Positions 19,213 to 29,053 of a DNA stretch of 64,000 nt are shown in pieces (position 1 is the first letter of the stretch; the number at the start of each line of letters is the position of its first letter). The notes under the pieces are model-generated. The model saw only the letters and a list, made by a program, of their open reading frames with translations. It made no database searches and was not told where the DNA came from. The DNA comes from Symsagittifera roscoffensis (lineage: Eukaryota > Xenacoelomorpha > Acoela > Convolutidae). Location: contig NC_087071.1 of NCBI RefSeq assembly GCF_963678635.1, positions 47,660,889-47,724,888 on the forward strand, written 5' to 3'. The position numbers and the translations under genes are program-made.

Positions 19213-20094
19213 TGTAACATTCGCCCAAATATCACACAGCGACGGAGCGTAGAAGAAGTACCTATTGACGACTGGCAGGCGTCAGTTACCTTAATCCTAC
19301 TCGTTTTTCACCGTCTCGAAACTGCCAGTTGATTTTCTGGTCTGTCTAGGGCAAAGTAAAAAGTTACCATTTTTAGGCCATCAGTCAAACGACTTTTGAT
19401 CAGCTTTCGTTTGCATGCGAACACAACCACATAGCTGAGTCTCGGATCCTCAGACTACGTGATTGTCATTAAAAACACGGCTGAAACAACCTATTTTTAT
19501 ATGTTTTTGTGTGACAGTTTTATAGTAAATCCATTGAAGATGGATTGACCCTTTCCTTTTTCTAGCTACTCATACTCTGAAATATTAAACAATAACGGTG
19601 TTAATTAAGATCTATGACATTACAGCAGCTATACAGTCAGTTTACACAGTCCTTTCACATAGACAGTCTCTGGGGGACCAAGCCTCCGCTTCCGTTATAT
19701 TCTTGAGATAACGCTCTTATCTCCTATATTTCGTGTCCCGGGAGGGTTCCGTGGTATATTTCTTCCCCCACTGAAGCCTCCTTCTCCACAAATATCCGTC
19801 GCTAAGGTTCTTATCGTGTGTTATTGCCACGATAAGAGGCTTCGTAATTTTCCGTCTCTTGTACGACTGTTCTTCACAATATTTGGCGTGGTTCTCATTT
19901 CCCGTCTTTTTTAGTCAAAATGGCCGTCTTTTTTCTATTTCTCAGAAATGTTCATTCTTCAATCGAAATTTTAAAAATAAAAATTCTAGAACATTCTGAC
20001 CCTCCTTCGCAACACTTTTTCGTTCATAAGGCCTTTAGTCGTTCTTTTTTACGTCGCCGGAAGGTTGTGCTGTGTCATCTGGTAGAATGGCACA
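19213..20094 (-). repeat. 3' LTR of element B
   Basis: 882-bp direct repeat, about 98.4 percent identical to 42836-43717. Canonical TG...CA ends. The short open frames inside it are not conserved proteins. Confidence 0.97.
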
Positions 20095-20843
20095 TACTCC
20101 CCGGACAAGTCTCCATCAATGTCCCTATTGATCGCATAACACCGGGTTATCGTCAAGTAGTTATCCAGTTTTCTACAATCAATCTTACAAATCGCATAAG
20201 AAAATGAAATTTATCTACCCCACCTCAACTCACTACGTGTTCACAAATGGCATCGTACTACATCTCACTGCCTTTCAATATTTTCACAAAATTTGCACCA
20301 TGAGGAGTGTCCTAGATAAAATTTCTTTTCTGACTACTTACGTCGTTTTGCCATAAAACTTCTTTTCGCTCTTTGTGATTAAAAAGTGGGACGTGGCACG
20401 GCCACGCACCCGTTAAAATTAACTTAACACTACTCACCAAGTATAATCAGTCATTTATGCGGTCCTTTCAATATTAAAACTAAGAAACTTTGTGGCTAGG
20501 AAAGTTATTGAGTTACCCACCCTTCCCGAGCGAGTTTACTCAAACTTACCATGTCACCACACAGTGAATTTGTGTCTTACACAGGTTAAAAACTTCAGTC
20601 GTGAATAAATAGGTAAACATACTCACCTATGTTCCTTATATACATACATAGATAGTCGTAACTAAAATCAACAATTTCAACAATTTTAACTATTGCAGCA
20701 ATTTTCAAGGTTTGGTCTGACCAAACTAGATCAAAACAAAAAGTTTAACAAGTTCAATAATCAAAACTTGGTTGATTGGTTTAAGTTTTTACACACAAAG
20801 ACAATCAAGTTTTTTCTCCTTCTCTTCTCTTCTTTGGTCATCT
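20095..20843 (-). other. 3' untranslated region of element B
   Basis: AT-rich 749 bp between the end of block 3 and the 3' LTR. The 10-mer GTCCGGGGAG (20097-20106 on the + strand as CTCCCCGGAC) abuts the LTR at the polypurine-tract position, as in element A. Nothing else recognised. Confidence 0.7.
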
Positions 20844-23654
20844 TCACTCCATCACTTCTCCATCCTGATGTTCAGCGTCACTGTCTTCCAGAACTTTCTC
20901 TAACATATCCAGAGAGTTGCGGGCCGTGCCCCAACTCTCCTGTTCCAACAGCCTCGGTTTGCAACAAGGTAGCAAGTCCACATTCACCTTCTGCTCCAGG
21001 TTCCTGCAAAAGCTGTTATGAAGACATAGGCTCACATTTCGTTCTAGGTCAGCTCTTAAGACCTCTTTCTTTTCATCTTCAGTTGCACAAGGCGCTCCAG
21101 CTACTCGCTTCACCGCCGTGGTGACCGCGTTTCTGTGCGTCAGGAATGCTCTCTTATAGGCTCCCGGTCCTATATCTAGCTGGAAAGATTGATAGGCTTC
21201 CGTGTTCCTCGACATGTGACGCTTCGCGCGTTCATACATCCATGATGTCATCACTGCACGGAACCAAGGCATCAATCTTTGCCTTGACCATATTCTTTCA
21301 ATGGCTTTAGGTATTCTCAGAACCTTGCAGGTGGTTCTAAAAAGATCCAATTCACGACTCATCTTCACGTTGCTCAGCTGTTCAGGTGTCGGCACGGCCG
21401 TCTCCTGTTCACTTGTGTCCGCGTTAGACTCCAACCATCTCACTGCCAGCATGGCACTAACCACCACGATTGACACTTGTTGATTTTGATCGGGCAACCC
21501 CGTTGAGTACAACTCCTCCACGTCCCACACTAACACCAGATTCCCGCGTTTGGGGTACCATAACATCTGCGCTAGGCAGTGACAAGCATGCTCCCCATGG
21601 GTCCTCACTATGTTCCTTTGGGTCCGATACCCTGAGGCTCCCAGCAACGGTTCCACTTCCATCAGAATTCTATGTAAATCGTCTTTCTCTTCTATGGTGG
21701 GGAATTCAGTGGGTAACGCTCCACTCGCTTTCTGTTTCTGGAACTCACTCACGTTACCTTCGTTCAGTCTCATGAACTCTTCACCCACAACGTCTTGCAA
21801 CTCGCTTTCGGATCTCTTCGGGACTGCCCGAAAGATCTTTGTCAACAAGTCATATGACCTTTCTGACATTCTGGCCAACCTCACGCACTTTGGCACAGAG
21901 AAAAGTTGGTCAACCAACACTTGTTGCGTCCTCGCATCCATTACCACCATGTGCGTAGGATACTTGCTATTACAATATGGCGCGGAGCTTGAACCCACCA
22001 TATATTTTGAACCAGTAGGTCTGTGATAGGCTTCACTATCCTTCAGATTCATTTCATTTTCTAGAGCTTCTCGCCAGCCCCCAATCTTCTGCTCTGTCTG
22101 TAACGCTCCAGGGAATATCTTTACGCTGAGGGACGTCACTAGCTTATGGGCACGCTCCAGGCGCTCGAGCGATTCTATCGAACTCGTCATGCTACAAAAT
22201 CCCAAGGCTGTGATCAGGTTTACGTCCGTCACCCCATGGCAGTCCGCGACCAACTCCGTGGCACTCTTATCTGACATGCTCAATCTTCCATACAATCGTG
22301 CCAGTTGTCGATGCTGCTCGCTCAGCGTAACCAGGCAGTGTCTCAGGTTACAAACATGTCCTTCCATCCCACTGTGTTGAGCCAAGCATGTGCCTTGCTT
22401 CAACCAATTACTCGATGGACCTTCCTCGGACAGCTCCGTGGATGGGTTGCTCGTCCTCTTCGTCAATCTCATGGCCAGCAGGTGATGTATCATGGCCAGA
22501 TCATGTAAACTCGCATCATCATCCCGGTCTAACATGATATCCGCGGTCATGACCCAGATTAAGCCTGCGTTAGGATGGGGACACCAAGAAGGTTTCATGA
22601 GTTCCCACATCACTACTAGACTGGTTTTCAAGGGACCGTCCCAAGAACCACAATCAAAACTCACTTGCCCTTTTAGCTCGGGAATCGAGGGTTCGACCAC
22701 TCGTTCTTCCAAAATAATTCCCAGCTTGGGTTGTTCCACCATCAGCATTCCGATTTCCTTAATCCGTTCAACCCAGAAGTTGAGTACTGTGACTTGCTCA
22801 TAGTCGAAGTACGCTTCCCTGGCTTCTTCATTCACGAAGGGATTATACGCCATCCCCGGTATGCCAGACACATATTGGAACGACTTAAGTTTCCCTAGTG
22901 TCGCAAACTCTTTTTGTCCTCTGACCGCTTCAATCAACTCCCGGCTCACTTTCAATTCTTTGTTGGAATATCTTCTCACCTCTTCCAACTTGCGATAGCT
23001 TTCCATGTCATTCGACTCCTTGCTTGGCACTATCAATGGCATGTCCTGATATAGTTCCAGGAGTGCCCTAAGGAAGTTCCTTTCACAATCAACTCCCTTT
23101 TGCCGAATGATCTTTATACATTCTCCCAAAACAGGAGTGGGGATACGATCCACCACGAACCTGACAAAGCAAAGGGCATCCTTTCGCTTAGCCCATGCTA
23201 TCGCTGAATCGTCTTTTGAAATCAATGCTCGCAGAGCTTCCATCAATTCTAGTTCCTGTTCTCGTGATCTCGAATCATTGCTGGCTTCATATTCCGCCTT
23301 CTTGATGCCCATCAAGCACCAAGCCAATCGTACTTGTAGATCAGTTCTCGTGCACGGATGAGCTAGGTATGCTGCCATCGTCGCAGGTGCATGCATCGTC
23401 TCATCAAAGTATTTCTGGAGGGCCGCCCTCCAAGAAATCTCTAGCAGTTTTTCCAATCCAATTTCGTTCGCTTCTGATGACATTACCGTGCCATACTCTT
23501 TTCGATTGAAGTTAAAGTTCTTCGTAAGCCCTTTCAGATATTCTTGCATGGCTCGCTTCTCGCTCCAAGCCATCAGGTGCCCTCTCGCGGAGTTCCTCGC
23601 TTTAAACATCTCCACATAACCCCCTGCCGGATCTCCCATGTGGACCAATTCCAC
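20844..23654 (-). CDS. Block 3 large protein, C-terminal part (element B)
   Basis: Open frame of 936 residues, the fullest version of the last third of block 3. Landmarks shared with element A's 15689-18325 pieces: AKRKDALCFV near 195, KSFQYVSGIPGMAYNPF near 270, WELMKPSWCPHPNAGLI near 350, a Cys/His cluster CLAQHSGMEGHVCNLRHC near 425, LITALGFCSM near 495, FSVPKCVRLARMS near 605, HGEHACHCLAQMLWYP near 700, MPWFRAVMTSWMY near 815, and NVSLCLHNSFCRN near 890. The tail is acidic. The Cys/His clusters may bind metal. No signal peptide, furin-like site or terminal membrane anchor, so it does not look like an envelope protein. Function unknown. Confidence 0.7.
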   Translation of the reverse strand: MELVHMGDPAGGYVEMFKARNSARGHLMAWSEKRAMQEYLKGLTKNFNFNRKEYGTVMSSEANEIGLEKLLEISWRAALQKYFDETMHAPATMAAYLAHPCTRTDLQVRLAWCLMGIKKAEYEASNDSRSREQELELMEALRALISKDDSAIAWAKRKDALCFVRFVVDRIPTPVLGECIKIIRQKGVDCERNFLRALLELYQDMPLIVPSKESNDMESYRKLEEVRRYSNKELKVSRELIEAVRGQKEFATLGKLKSFQYVSGIPGMAYNPFVNEEAREAYFDYEQVTVLNFWVERIKEIGMLMVEQPKLGIILEERVVEPSIPELKGQVSFDCGSWDGPLKTSLVVMWELMKPSWCPHPNAGLIWVMTADIMLDRDDDASLHDLAMIHHLLAMRLTKRTSNPSTELSEEGPSSNWLKQGTCLAQHSGMEGHVCNLRHCLVTLSEQHRQLARLYGRLSMSDKSATELVADCHGVTDVNLITALGFCSMTSSIESLERLERAHKLVTSLSVKIFPGALQTEQKIGGWREALENEMNLKDSEAYHRPTGSKYMVGSSSAPYCNSKYPTHMVVMDARTQQVLVDQLFSVPKCVRLARMSERSYDLLTKIFRAVPKRSESELQDVVGEEFMRLNEGNVSEFQKQKASGALPTEFPTIEEKDDLHRILMEVEPLLGASGYRTQRNIVRTHGEHACHCLAQMLWYPKRGNLVLVWDVEELYSTGLPDQNQQVSIVVVSAMLAVRWLESNADTSEQETAVPTPEQLSNVKMSRELDLFRTTCKVLRIPKAIERIWSRQRLMPWFRAVMTSWMYERAKRHMSRNTEAYQSFQLDIGPGAYKRAFLTHRNAVTTAVKRVAGAPCATEDEKKEVLRADLERNVSLCLHNSFCRNLEQKVNVDLLPCCKPRLLEQESWGTARNSLDMLEKVLEDSDAEHQDGEVME

Positions 23655-26203
23655 GTCGAGTTGGACAACTGGAAGGACAACTCGACCGAGTCCACGTCGA
23701 GTTGTCCTTCCAGTTTCAACTTGGCCATGTTGATTCGCGAGGGTCTATAATCTTCAAGACCTCCAGATCCACATTGACTGATGATTTCCATTTCTAACTT
23801 AGTGTCTGCCAGGGTTCGCGCCGTCTTCTTCGACCTTGTGGCGGTCACGGTCAGACCTGCCAAGAGCATAGGGGGTATCAGGTTTTCTTTTTCTCCCCCG
23901 GCTGGTGTCGCACCATCTCCTTGCCCGCTCTCGCCTGAACGACCCGCACTAATCAGAGAGGTCACCACTGTCTTGGCTTTTGACTTCACCACCCTCTGAT
24001 TCACGACTCGACTCCCTGTCTTCCCTTTCAGTCTCTTCAGCCCTTTTTTGGCTCGTCTAACAAGTAATTTCTTTGTGCCCTGCTGATCATCGGCACTGTC
24101 TTCTGTAACTGACTCGGTCAGAACATCCGACTCCATGGAGTTCACTATTTTCTCCAGGACCTCACGCATGATGGGTTGATTCAATCCCACCTTCATTATG
24201 GACTGTGTCCCATATCGTCGTATCACGTCCCACGATTTTTCCATGAAGTTCACTCGGCTCCAGGTTGCTCCTGTCTTGCCTTCCAGTTCCATTTGATATC
24301 TTTCCCATTCCTCTTCTGGTAACGTACTGAGGAACGATATCTTCATCGACTCTTCGATTTTCCTCCTCCTCGGTGATTCATGAAGCAGTCTCTGCGGATC
24401 CCTGCTTCGGCACTCTCTAGCCTGGCTTATTGGGTCCATCGGAGATAGATCGGCCGACGCCTCCTTTGTAGGAGACATGAAGGACGATGGTGCCATCAGC
24501 AATAAATTCCCATCGACTTCCCCATCGTCGTCTTCACTGAACCGGTATTCTAGCAAGTCCCTCTCCAACGCTCCTAGATCGGTCTCTCCCGGTTTTTCCG
24601 TCTTATTTCCGGTCTCGTCATCGTTATCGTCCTGATCCATCAATTCATCGTCGTCCGCATCAGGCTTCGGCTTGGGTCCCGAGGGTCCTTGTCGTGGGTC
24701 TGTGCCAGAATCCGGCCGAGCCGGTACGGTCATGTCTCCTGCGTGACAAAACAATTCATCATCCACCAGGAATTCTACTAACTCCTCGCCATGTGGAGCC
24801 AGGTCTTCTATCGTTATATATGAGCCTCCTCTGTTCTCCCTTGCCACTTCCAGCATCACTACTTTCGCTTCTCCTGACCACTTCAGTCTCGATAAGTCAT
24901 CTGTGGGAGAATACACTTCGTTCCACGCTTCAGCCGAGACCTCTGGTCTCCTGGAGGGTAGTGCCTTGATCTTTTTCCTGCTCCAAGCATCAGGGAATGA
25001 GAAGTCAAACGTGTGCGCGGCGGCAGCGTTCCAGCTGATGAAGCGCGGCTCCATCCCTTCACTCCACTTCAGCATTCTCTTCTCTGCGTCACGAGCTGCT
25101 CCTATGCGAGGGGCAATGATGGGAGATGTGACTCCCAACAACATCATCCTTATCGGTGGATATCGAGGGCATTGGTCCGGCAGCGGCCTGGACCCAGGAA
25201 GCCATGTTTGCTGATTCTCTTTCGCGTGTGTGTAGGCTCCTGGCAATTGAGGTACTCTCACAGCCTCTCCTGTATCTTTCACCACTGGTCTCAAATTCCA
25301 AAGTTTTGGGTTAAACTGGATGTGGGACAGATCCTCACGGCCCATTCGGCACTTGAAGTGGTTGTTGAAGTCCATCAACACCCAGCCTGGCTCTGCTATT
25401 CTTCCGAACAGCCTATCGTCGCTAGCCAGCCTTCTCAGTTCACTCTGCTCTACCCAATTCAGCACGGAACAATCCACAACTGAGACCAGGTTGACATACA
25501 ACACCGAATTCCTGTATGCCTTTACTTGTACTTCCGGGAACGCGAAAGTTATCACCGGTCCATACACCACCGTGACGAATTCCCGCAGTCCGTGGACCAG
25601 AGCCAACGGATCGATCCGCATCATGAGAGCCAAGTCTGTTAGTAAGGGCATGCCACAATACTGCTTACATTCGCCTGCGTTCGTCGCCACCTTGTCTTCT
25701 CCCGTGACGCTTCTGTTCTGTTGCAAGAGGTATTGAAGCAGGAGAGTCCTCCAGTCTTTCATCTTCCTGAGCGAGGCGGTTTCCAACTGCGCATTGATTT
25801 CGCGACTTGCTCCCAGGAGTTGTTCAGGGTAACGCAACAGCACAAGCAAGTCACCCAGTCGACCGTAGGTCATGGCAATCAGAGCCAGGAGTCCATCCAA
25901 TCTCAAATCTGCCAACGCTTGGGTAAAGAGGTTTGCCGGTCCTTTCACAAAGTTTTCATGCCCAAATGTCACGTATAAGGCTAGCACTAGGCCAATCGAC
26001 AACTTCCTGATGTCCTTGACGAAACTCGCGATCAGGTTCCTAGATGCCTTCGGATAGCACGTCGATAGGAAAGATGGCGTCCATCCCACTCCCATTCCAC
26101 CCAAGACAGCATCTGATCGTTCATACTGTGCCTTCGTGGCCAGCACGTCAGCTTGGAACTTGTCCAGCGACATCGTGTTTACGTCTTGCATCAGTTTCAA
26201 CAT
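23573..26203 (-). CDS. Block 3 large protein, middle part (element B)
   Basis: Open frame of 876 residues. Residues about 30-330 align with the C-terminal half of element A's 11530-13878 frame (LVLALYVTFG, LRLDGLLAL, LLLQYLLQQNRSVTGEDK, GMPLLTDLALMM, VYGPVITFAFP). Residues about 500-560 are highly acidic (DDDELMDQDDNDDETGN). After about 700 comes a Lys/Arg-rich region (RRAKKGLKRLKGKTG) that could direct nuclear import or bind nucleic acid. No known domain recognised. Confidence 0.65.
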   Translation of the reverse strand: MLKLMQDVNTMSLDKFQADVLATKAQYERSDAVLGGMGVGWTPSFLSTCYPKASRNLIASFVKDIRKLSIGLVLALYVTFGHENFVKGPANLFTQALADLRLDGLLALIAMTYGRLGDLLVLLRYPEQLLGASREINAQLETASLRKMKDWRTLLLQYLLQQNRSVTGEDKVATNAGECKQYCGMPLLTDLALMMRIDPLALVHGLREFVTVVYGPVITFAFPEVQVKAYRNSVLYVNLVSVVDCSVLNWVEQSELRRLASDDRLFGRIAEPGWVLMDFNNHFKCRMGREDLSHIQFNPKLWNLRPVVKDTGEAVRVPQLPGAYTHAKENQQTWLPGSRPLPDQCPRYPPIRMMLLGVTSPIIAPRIGAARDAEKRMLKWSEGMEPRFISWNAAAAHTFDFSFPDAWSRKKIKALPSRRPEVSAEAWNEVYSPTDDLSRLKWSGEAKVVMLEVARENRGGSYITIEDLAPHGEELVEFLVDDELFCHAGDMTVPARPDSGTDPRQGPSGPKPKPDADDDELMDQDDNDDETGNKTEKPGETDLGALERDLLEYRFSEDDDGEVDGNLLLMAPSSFMSPTKEASADLSPMDPISQARECRSRDPQRLLHESPRRRKIEESMKISFLSTLPEEEWERYQMELEGKTGATWSRVNFMEKSWDVIRRYGTQSIMKVGLNQPIMREVLEKIVNSMESDVLTESVTEDSADDQQGTKKLLVRRAKKGLKRLKGKTGSRVVNQRVVKSKAKTVVTSLISAGRSGESGQGDGATPAGGEKENLIPPMLLAGLTVTATRSKKTARTLADTKLEMEIISQCGSGGLEDYRPSRINMAKLKLEGQLDVDSVELSFQLSNSTWNWSTWEIRQGVMWRCLKRGTPREGT

Positions 26204-26293
26204 CTTGCCTCCAGCTAACTCCCGGGCATCAAATAGATTCTTTAGATACGCGTGTATCTCTTTAATTATTGCCGGCGCATGCTCAAACGCGTC

Positions 26294-27058
26294 CTAACCC
26301 AAGGTGCACAGCCTCGGTGACAAATACAACCATACATTGTTGTGCGGCTTCGTACGCAAAGCCATTGCCATGAGGTCCTCCTCCGCTGACGTCATGTTCT
26401 TCCTGATCATCCTTCCCTGCTCATTCTCTGCATGATCCATCTGTCTGAACCAGAGATCATCAGCCACCTGTTGTACCAACAGATGATCGTCATCTACCCC
26501 TGGTCTTAACTTCAGCAATCTGACAAAGTTGGACAGCTCCAACCCCAGAACCTCATCCAGCACCAACCTAGTTGTGCTACAATCTTTGAGCCCTTGTATG
26601 GCATTGGAAATGTCAGCCCAAACAGCGGGAAGCTCAGATCGGGATGGGTAGTAATTATCTGGGTCTACTACTCTGTTCGGGGCAGGAATTATCACGTTAA
26701 ATATCCCCTCTGCTATCGTTGAGACCACTGTGTACACAAATTGAAGGGGTTCTGGCAACGCAGCGTAGCCTGGCGACAACACGAAGACCACCTTCACTAC
26801 GTTTTGGGTGAAACGTTGTTTTGCCGCTGTTTCCACTTCAGCCATCGCCGAGAGCAATGTAATTATCGCCTCTCCTATGACCTCGTTACTCGGGATCGAC
26901 CCATCCGTCAGACGTGACAATAAGCCCTTGCTTTGCAGATGATCATTTGAGCCTGCAACCACTATTACCTGCGGCTCCATGCTGACCACCCTTCGTACAC
27001 TTATCATCATGCCGATTGCTTGTCCCCAGTCCAATTTAGGTGCCGTCAAGAAAATCAC
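26294..27058 (-). CDS. Block 3 SGNH-like remnant domain (element B)
   Basis: Open frame of 254 residues. QVIVVAGSNDHLQSKGLLSR resembles an SGNH block III (G-x-N-D); KVVFVLSPGY and VVSTIAEG follow as in the core strands of that fold. The preceding LIVAGSD, in the 27086-29053 frame, sits where block I would be. Element A has the same arrangement in 11530-13878. Ser and His catalytic positions are not evident, so this may be a non-catalytic second copy of the hydrolase fold. Confidence 0.5.
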   Translation of the reverse strand: MIFLTAPKLDWGQAIGMMISVRRVVSMEPQVIVVAGSNDHLQSKGLLSRLTDGSIPSNEVIGEAIITLLSAMAEVETAAKQRFTQNVVKVVFVLSPGYAALPEPLQFVYTVVSTIAEGIFNVIIPAPNRVVDPDNYYPSRSELPAVWADISNAIQGLKDCSTTRLVLDEVLGLELSNFVRLLKLRPGVDDDHLLVQQVADDLWFRQMDHAENEQGRMIRKNMTSAEEDLMAMALRTKPHNNVWLYLSPRLCTLG

Positions 27059-27085
27059 ATCGGGCCAGAATAGAGAACGGGGCGT

Positions 27086-29053
27086 CTAGAGATAATCGGA
27101 GCCGGCCACAATCAGATACTTGGCAGCCTTCATGTCCAAGGGATCATAAGCTGCAAAAAGGCCATCGCCTATTGGGGCCTTCAGTTTCCCATATCTCTTA
27201 TCGTCTCCAACCACCGTTGTCGTTCGGGGGTAGTCCCTTGAATACTCGCCAGGCGTCTGACCGGGTGGTTTGGCAAACTGCCTGTACATCTTGTGATGCT
27301 TGTTATTGGGCTTGTTCTCTGTCTGGAATTTGACCTTGCGAGCAGGTGGTGTCCTTTCCCGGGTCCTATCTCGAACATCGGTGAGCAACCGGGTGTTCAA
27401 AGGTCCAAAGGTATTGTCATGAGGCAATCCATTCAAGTCTACATGTCGGAGTGAGGTCGAGGAGCCGAATTTCTCCTGCTCTGCTAGCAGCCAATCCACG
27501 CCCGGTATCCGATAAAGTCGCGATACTGTGGGACTTTCTCCGCCAGTCATTCTCATTGCGTCCTCCCGACACGTCAAGGTATTCATGTTCAACTTCGCCG
27601 ACATGTCCGTCTTATACTGACCCCAATGACTAGGATCTGATCTATTCCAATGCAGCCCGCTGCCTGATTCGATTCCCTCCGGTGGCACGGTACTTGTAGA
27701 CGGTCCTGCTGTCGAAGCAGGATTTGTCGTGGCAGGCGGATCGTTCCTCCTAGACGCGGTCTGGGAGTTATTCCTGTTGTTCTGTTCTACTGATCTCCCG
27801 AGTCGGCTTCCAATCGATTGCGGCCGGGGAGGAGGAGCAGTCCCTAGCCTGTCTCTCACGTTTGAGCTCGGAGCAACGGTTGCAGTTCCAACCGTCTCCG
27901 TTGCCAAGGGCCCTAGACGGTTGGCGAGGGATTCGGGCACGGTTGCCCTTATTCTACTCCCTCCGGTCGAACTGGTCCGAGCCAGAGAACCGGTCGCCCT
28001 CGACTCTTGCTCCGCTTCCCTCAATTGCGTCTGAAACACATCATTAATCCAATGCCTCCCTCGTTGGGTATTGAAGTGTACTCCATCTTTGGTGAGCGCG
28101 ATGTGGTCAATCATGCGCAGCATGTTTTCGAGATCCAGGAGTCGCAACTCGCCAGGGTTGTTTCTCACCAGACTGCGGGTCATTTCATTCCACCGCGTCA
28201 CGTTGCTATTCATGAAATCTGCAACTATGGTGCCCACCAAAGGATTTGGTGGTATCGTGCACAAGATCACAAGCTTGGGTCTGTACTTCTCTTTCAATTC
28301 GTTCAAGAGACACACCAGTAGAGGCTCCCACTTGCTCTCCGGAGTCACGGGGGCTCTCGAGACGTCATTGGTCCCCAGCATTATTATTAATGTATCCAGG
28401 TGATCCTCGCTCTGGAACTCCATCATTTTGATGACCTGAGCCACTGAGGCTCCTCCAAAGGACAGAATGGTAGTCTGACCATAGACGAAGATCTCATTCA
28501 GATCTCTCACCAAACTGTCTCCAATGATCAAATGGCGACTCCCTGGGGGAATTACCTGGTCGTTCGTGGCGGGGTTCCAGCTCATGTCATTCAGGCAGGC
28601 TCGAGGATGCTCGGCTAGCACTTGCGTGAACTGATGACGTGCCATCAGATTCTTCCTAATGTCTACTACGCGAGACTTCTGAAAGACTCCACCAGGCGCA
28701 GAGCACGCTATCGTGCGGGTTGTTCGCTCCGAGCTATTTGATGAATGATAACGACGTTGGGAAGGAACGATCCTAACCAGTGTCCGCTCAGTGCCTCTGT
28801 TGATCTCATCCATTGCGGCTCTGGCCTTTTGGTTAAATGATTCCTGGAATTGAGGAGCTAGATAGGTGTCGGAAGGGTCTGGTATCGTGAACCTTTGACT
28901 CGAAGCAGACGGTCGTGTCTGCTGAGGAGCCTCGGGCCCCCTTGATGCACGCAAATCCAGAACCTCGGTCCCTCTCGATACACACAGTTCTTGAGCTGCT
29001 GTCCCGGGGCGTGTGTCGTTGGATCCCTCCGAGGATCTCATGCTCGCCAGCAT
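27086..29053 (-). CDS. Block 3 SGNH/GDSL hydrolase domain (element B)
   Basis: Open frame of 655 residues. An SGNH hydrolase domain spans about 172-345: block I HLIIGDSLVRDL (Ser180), block II SFGGAS (Gly200), block III LGTNDVSR (Asn229), block V KDGVHF (Asp323, His326). All key residues are intact. The N-terminal 170 residues are low-complexity. After the domain comes a Ser/Pro/Thr-rich linker of about 150 residues, then a segment (KAAKYLIVAGSD) that begins the second SGNH-like unit. This class covers esterases and deacylases acting on lipids, sugars or proteins; substrate unknown. Confidence 0.8.
   Translation of the reverse strand: MLASMRSSEGSNDTRPGTAAQELCVSRGTEVLDLRASRGPEAPQQTRPSASSQRFTIPDPSDTYLAPQFQESFNQKARAAMDEINRGTERTLVRIVPSQRRYHSSNSSERTTRTIACSAPGGVFQKSRVVDIRKNLMARHQFTQVLAEHPRACLNDMSWNPATNDQVIPPGSRHLIIGDSLVRDLNEIFVYGQTTILSFGGASVAQVIKMMEFQSEDHLDTLIIMLGTNDVSRAPVTPESKWEPLLVCLLNELKEKYRPKLVILCTIPPNPLVGTIVADFMNSNVTRWNEMTRSLVRNNPGELRLLDLENMLRMIDHIALTKDGVHFNTQRGRHWINDVFQTQLREAEQESRATGSLARTSSTGGSRIRATVPESLANRLGPLATETVGTATVAPSSNVRDRLGTAPPPRPQSIGSRLGRSVEQNNRNNSQTASRRNDPPATTNPASTAGPSTSTVPPEGIESGSGLHWNRSDPSHWGQYKTDMSAKLNMNTLTCREDAMRMTGGESPTVSRLYRIPGVDWLLAEQEKFGSSTSLRHVDLNGLPHDNTFGPLNTRLLTDVRDRTRERTPPARKVKFQTENKPNNKHHKMYRQFAKPPGQTPGEYSRDYPRTTTVVGDDKRYGKLKAPIGDGLFAAYDPLDMKAAKYLIVAGSDYL

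Noticed and set aside
19920-20207. Open frame shared by both copies of element B's LTR (also 43543-43752)
   Set aside because: It runs against the element's orientation, differs at its C-terminus between the copies because it crosses the LTR edge, and has no conserved protein feature.
20844-26203. Block 3 as a retroviral envelope gene
   Set aside because: There is no signal peptide, no cleavage site and no terminal membrane anchor with a cytoplasmic tail. The position alone is not enough.
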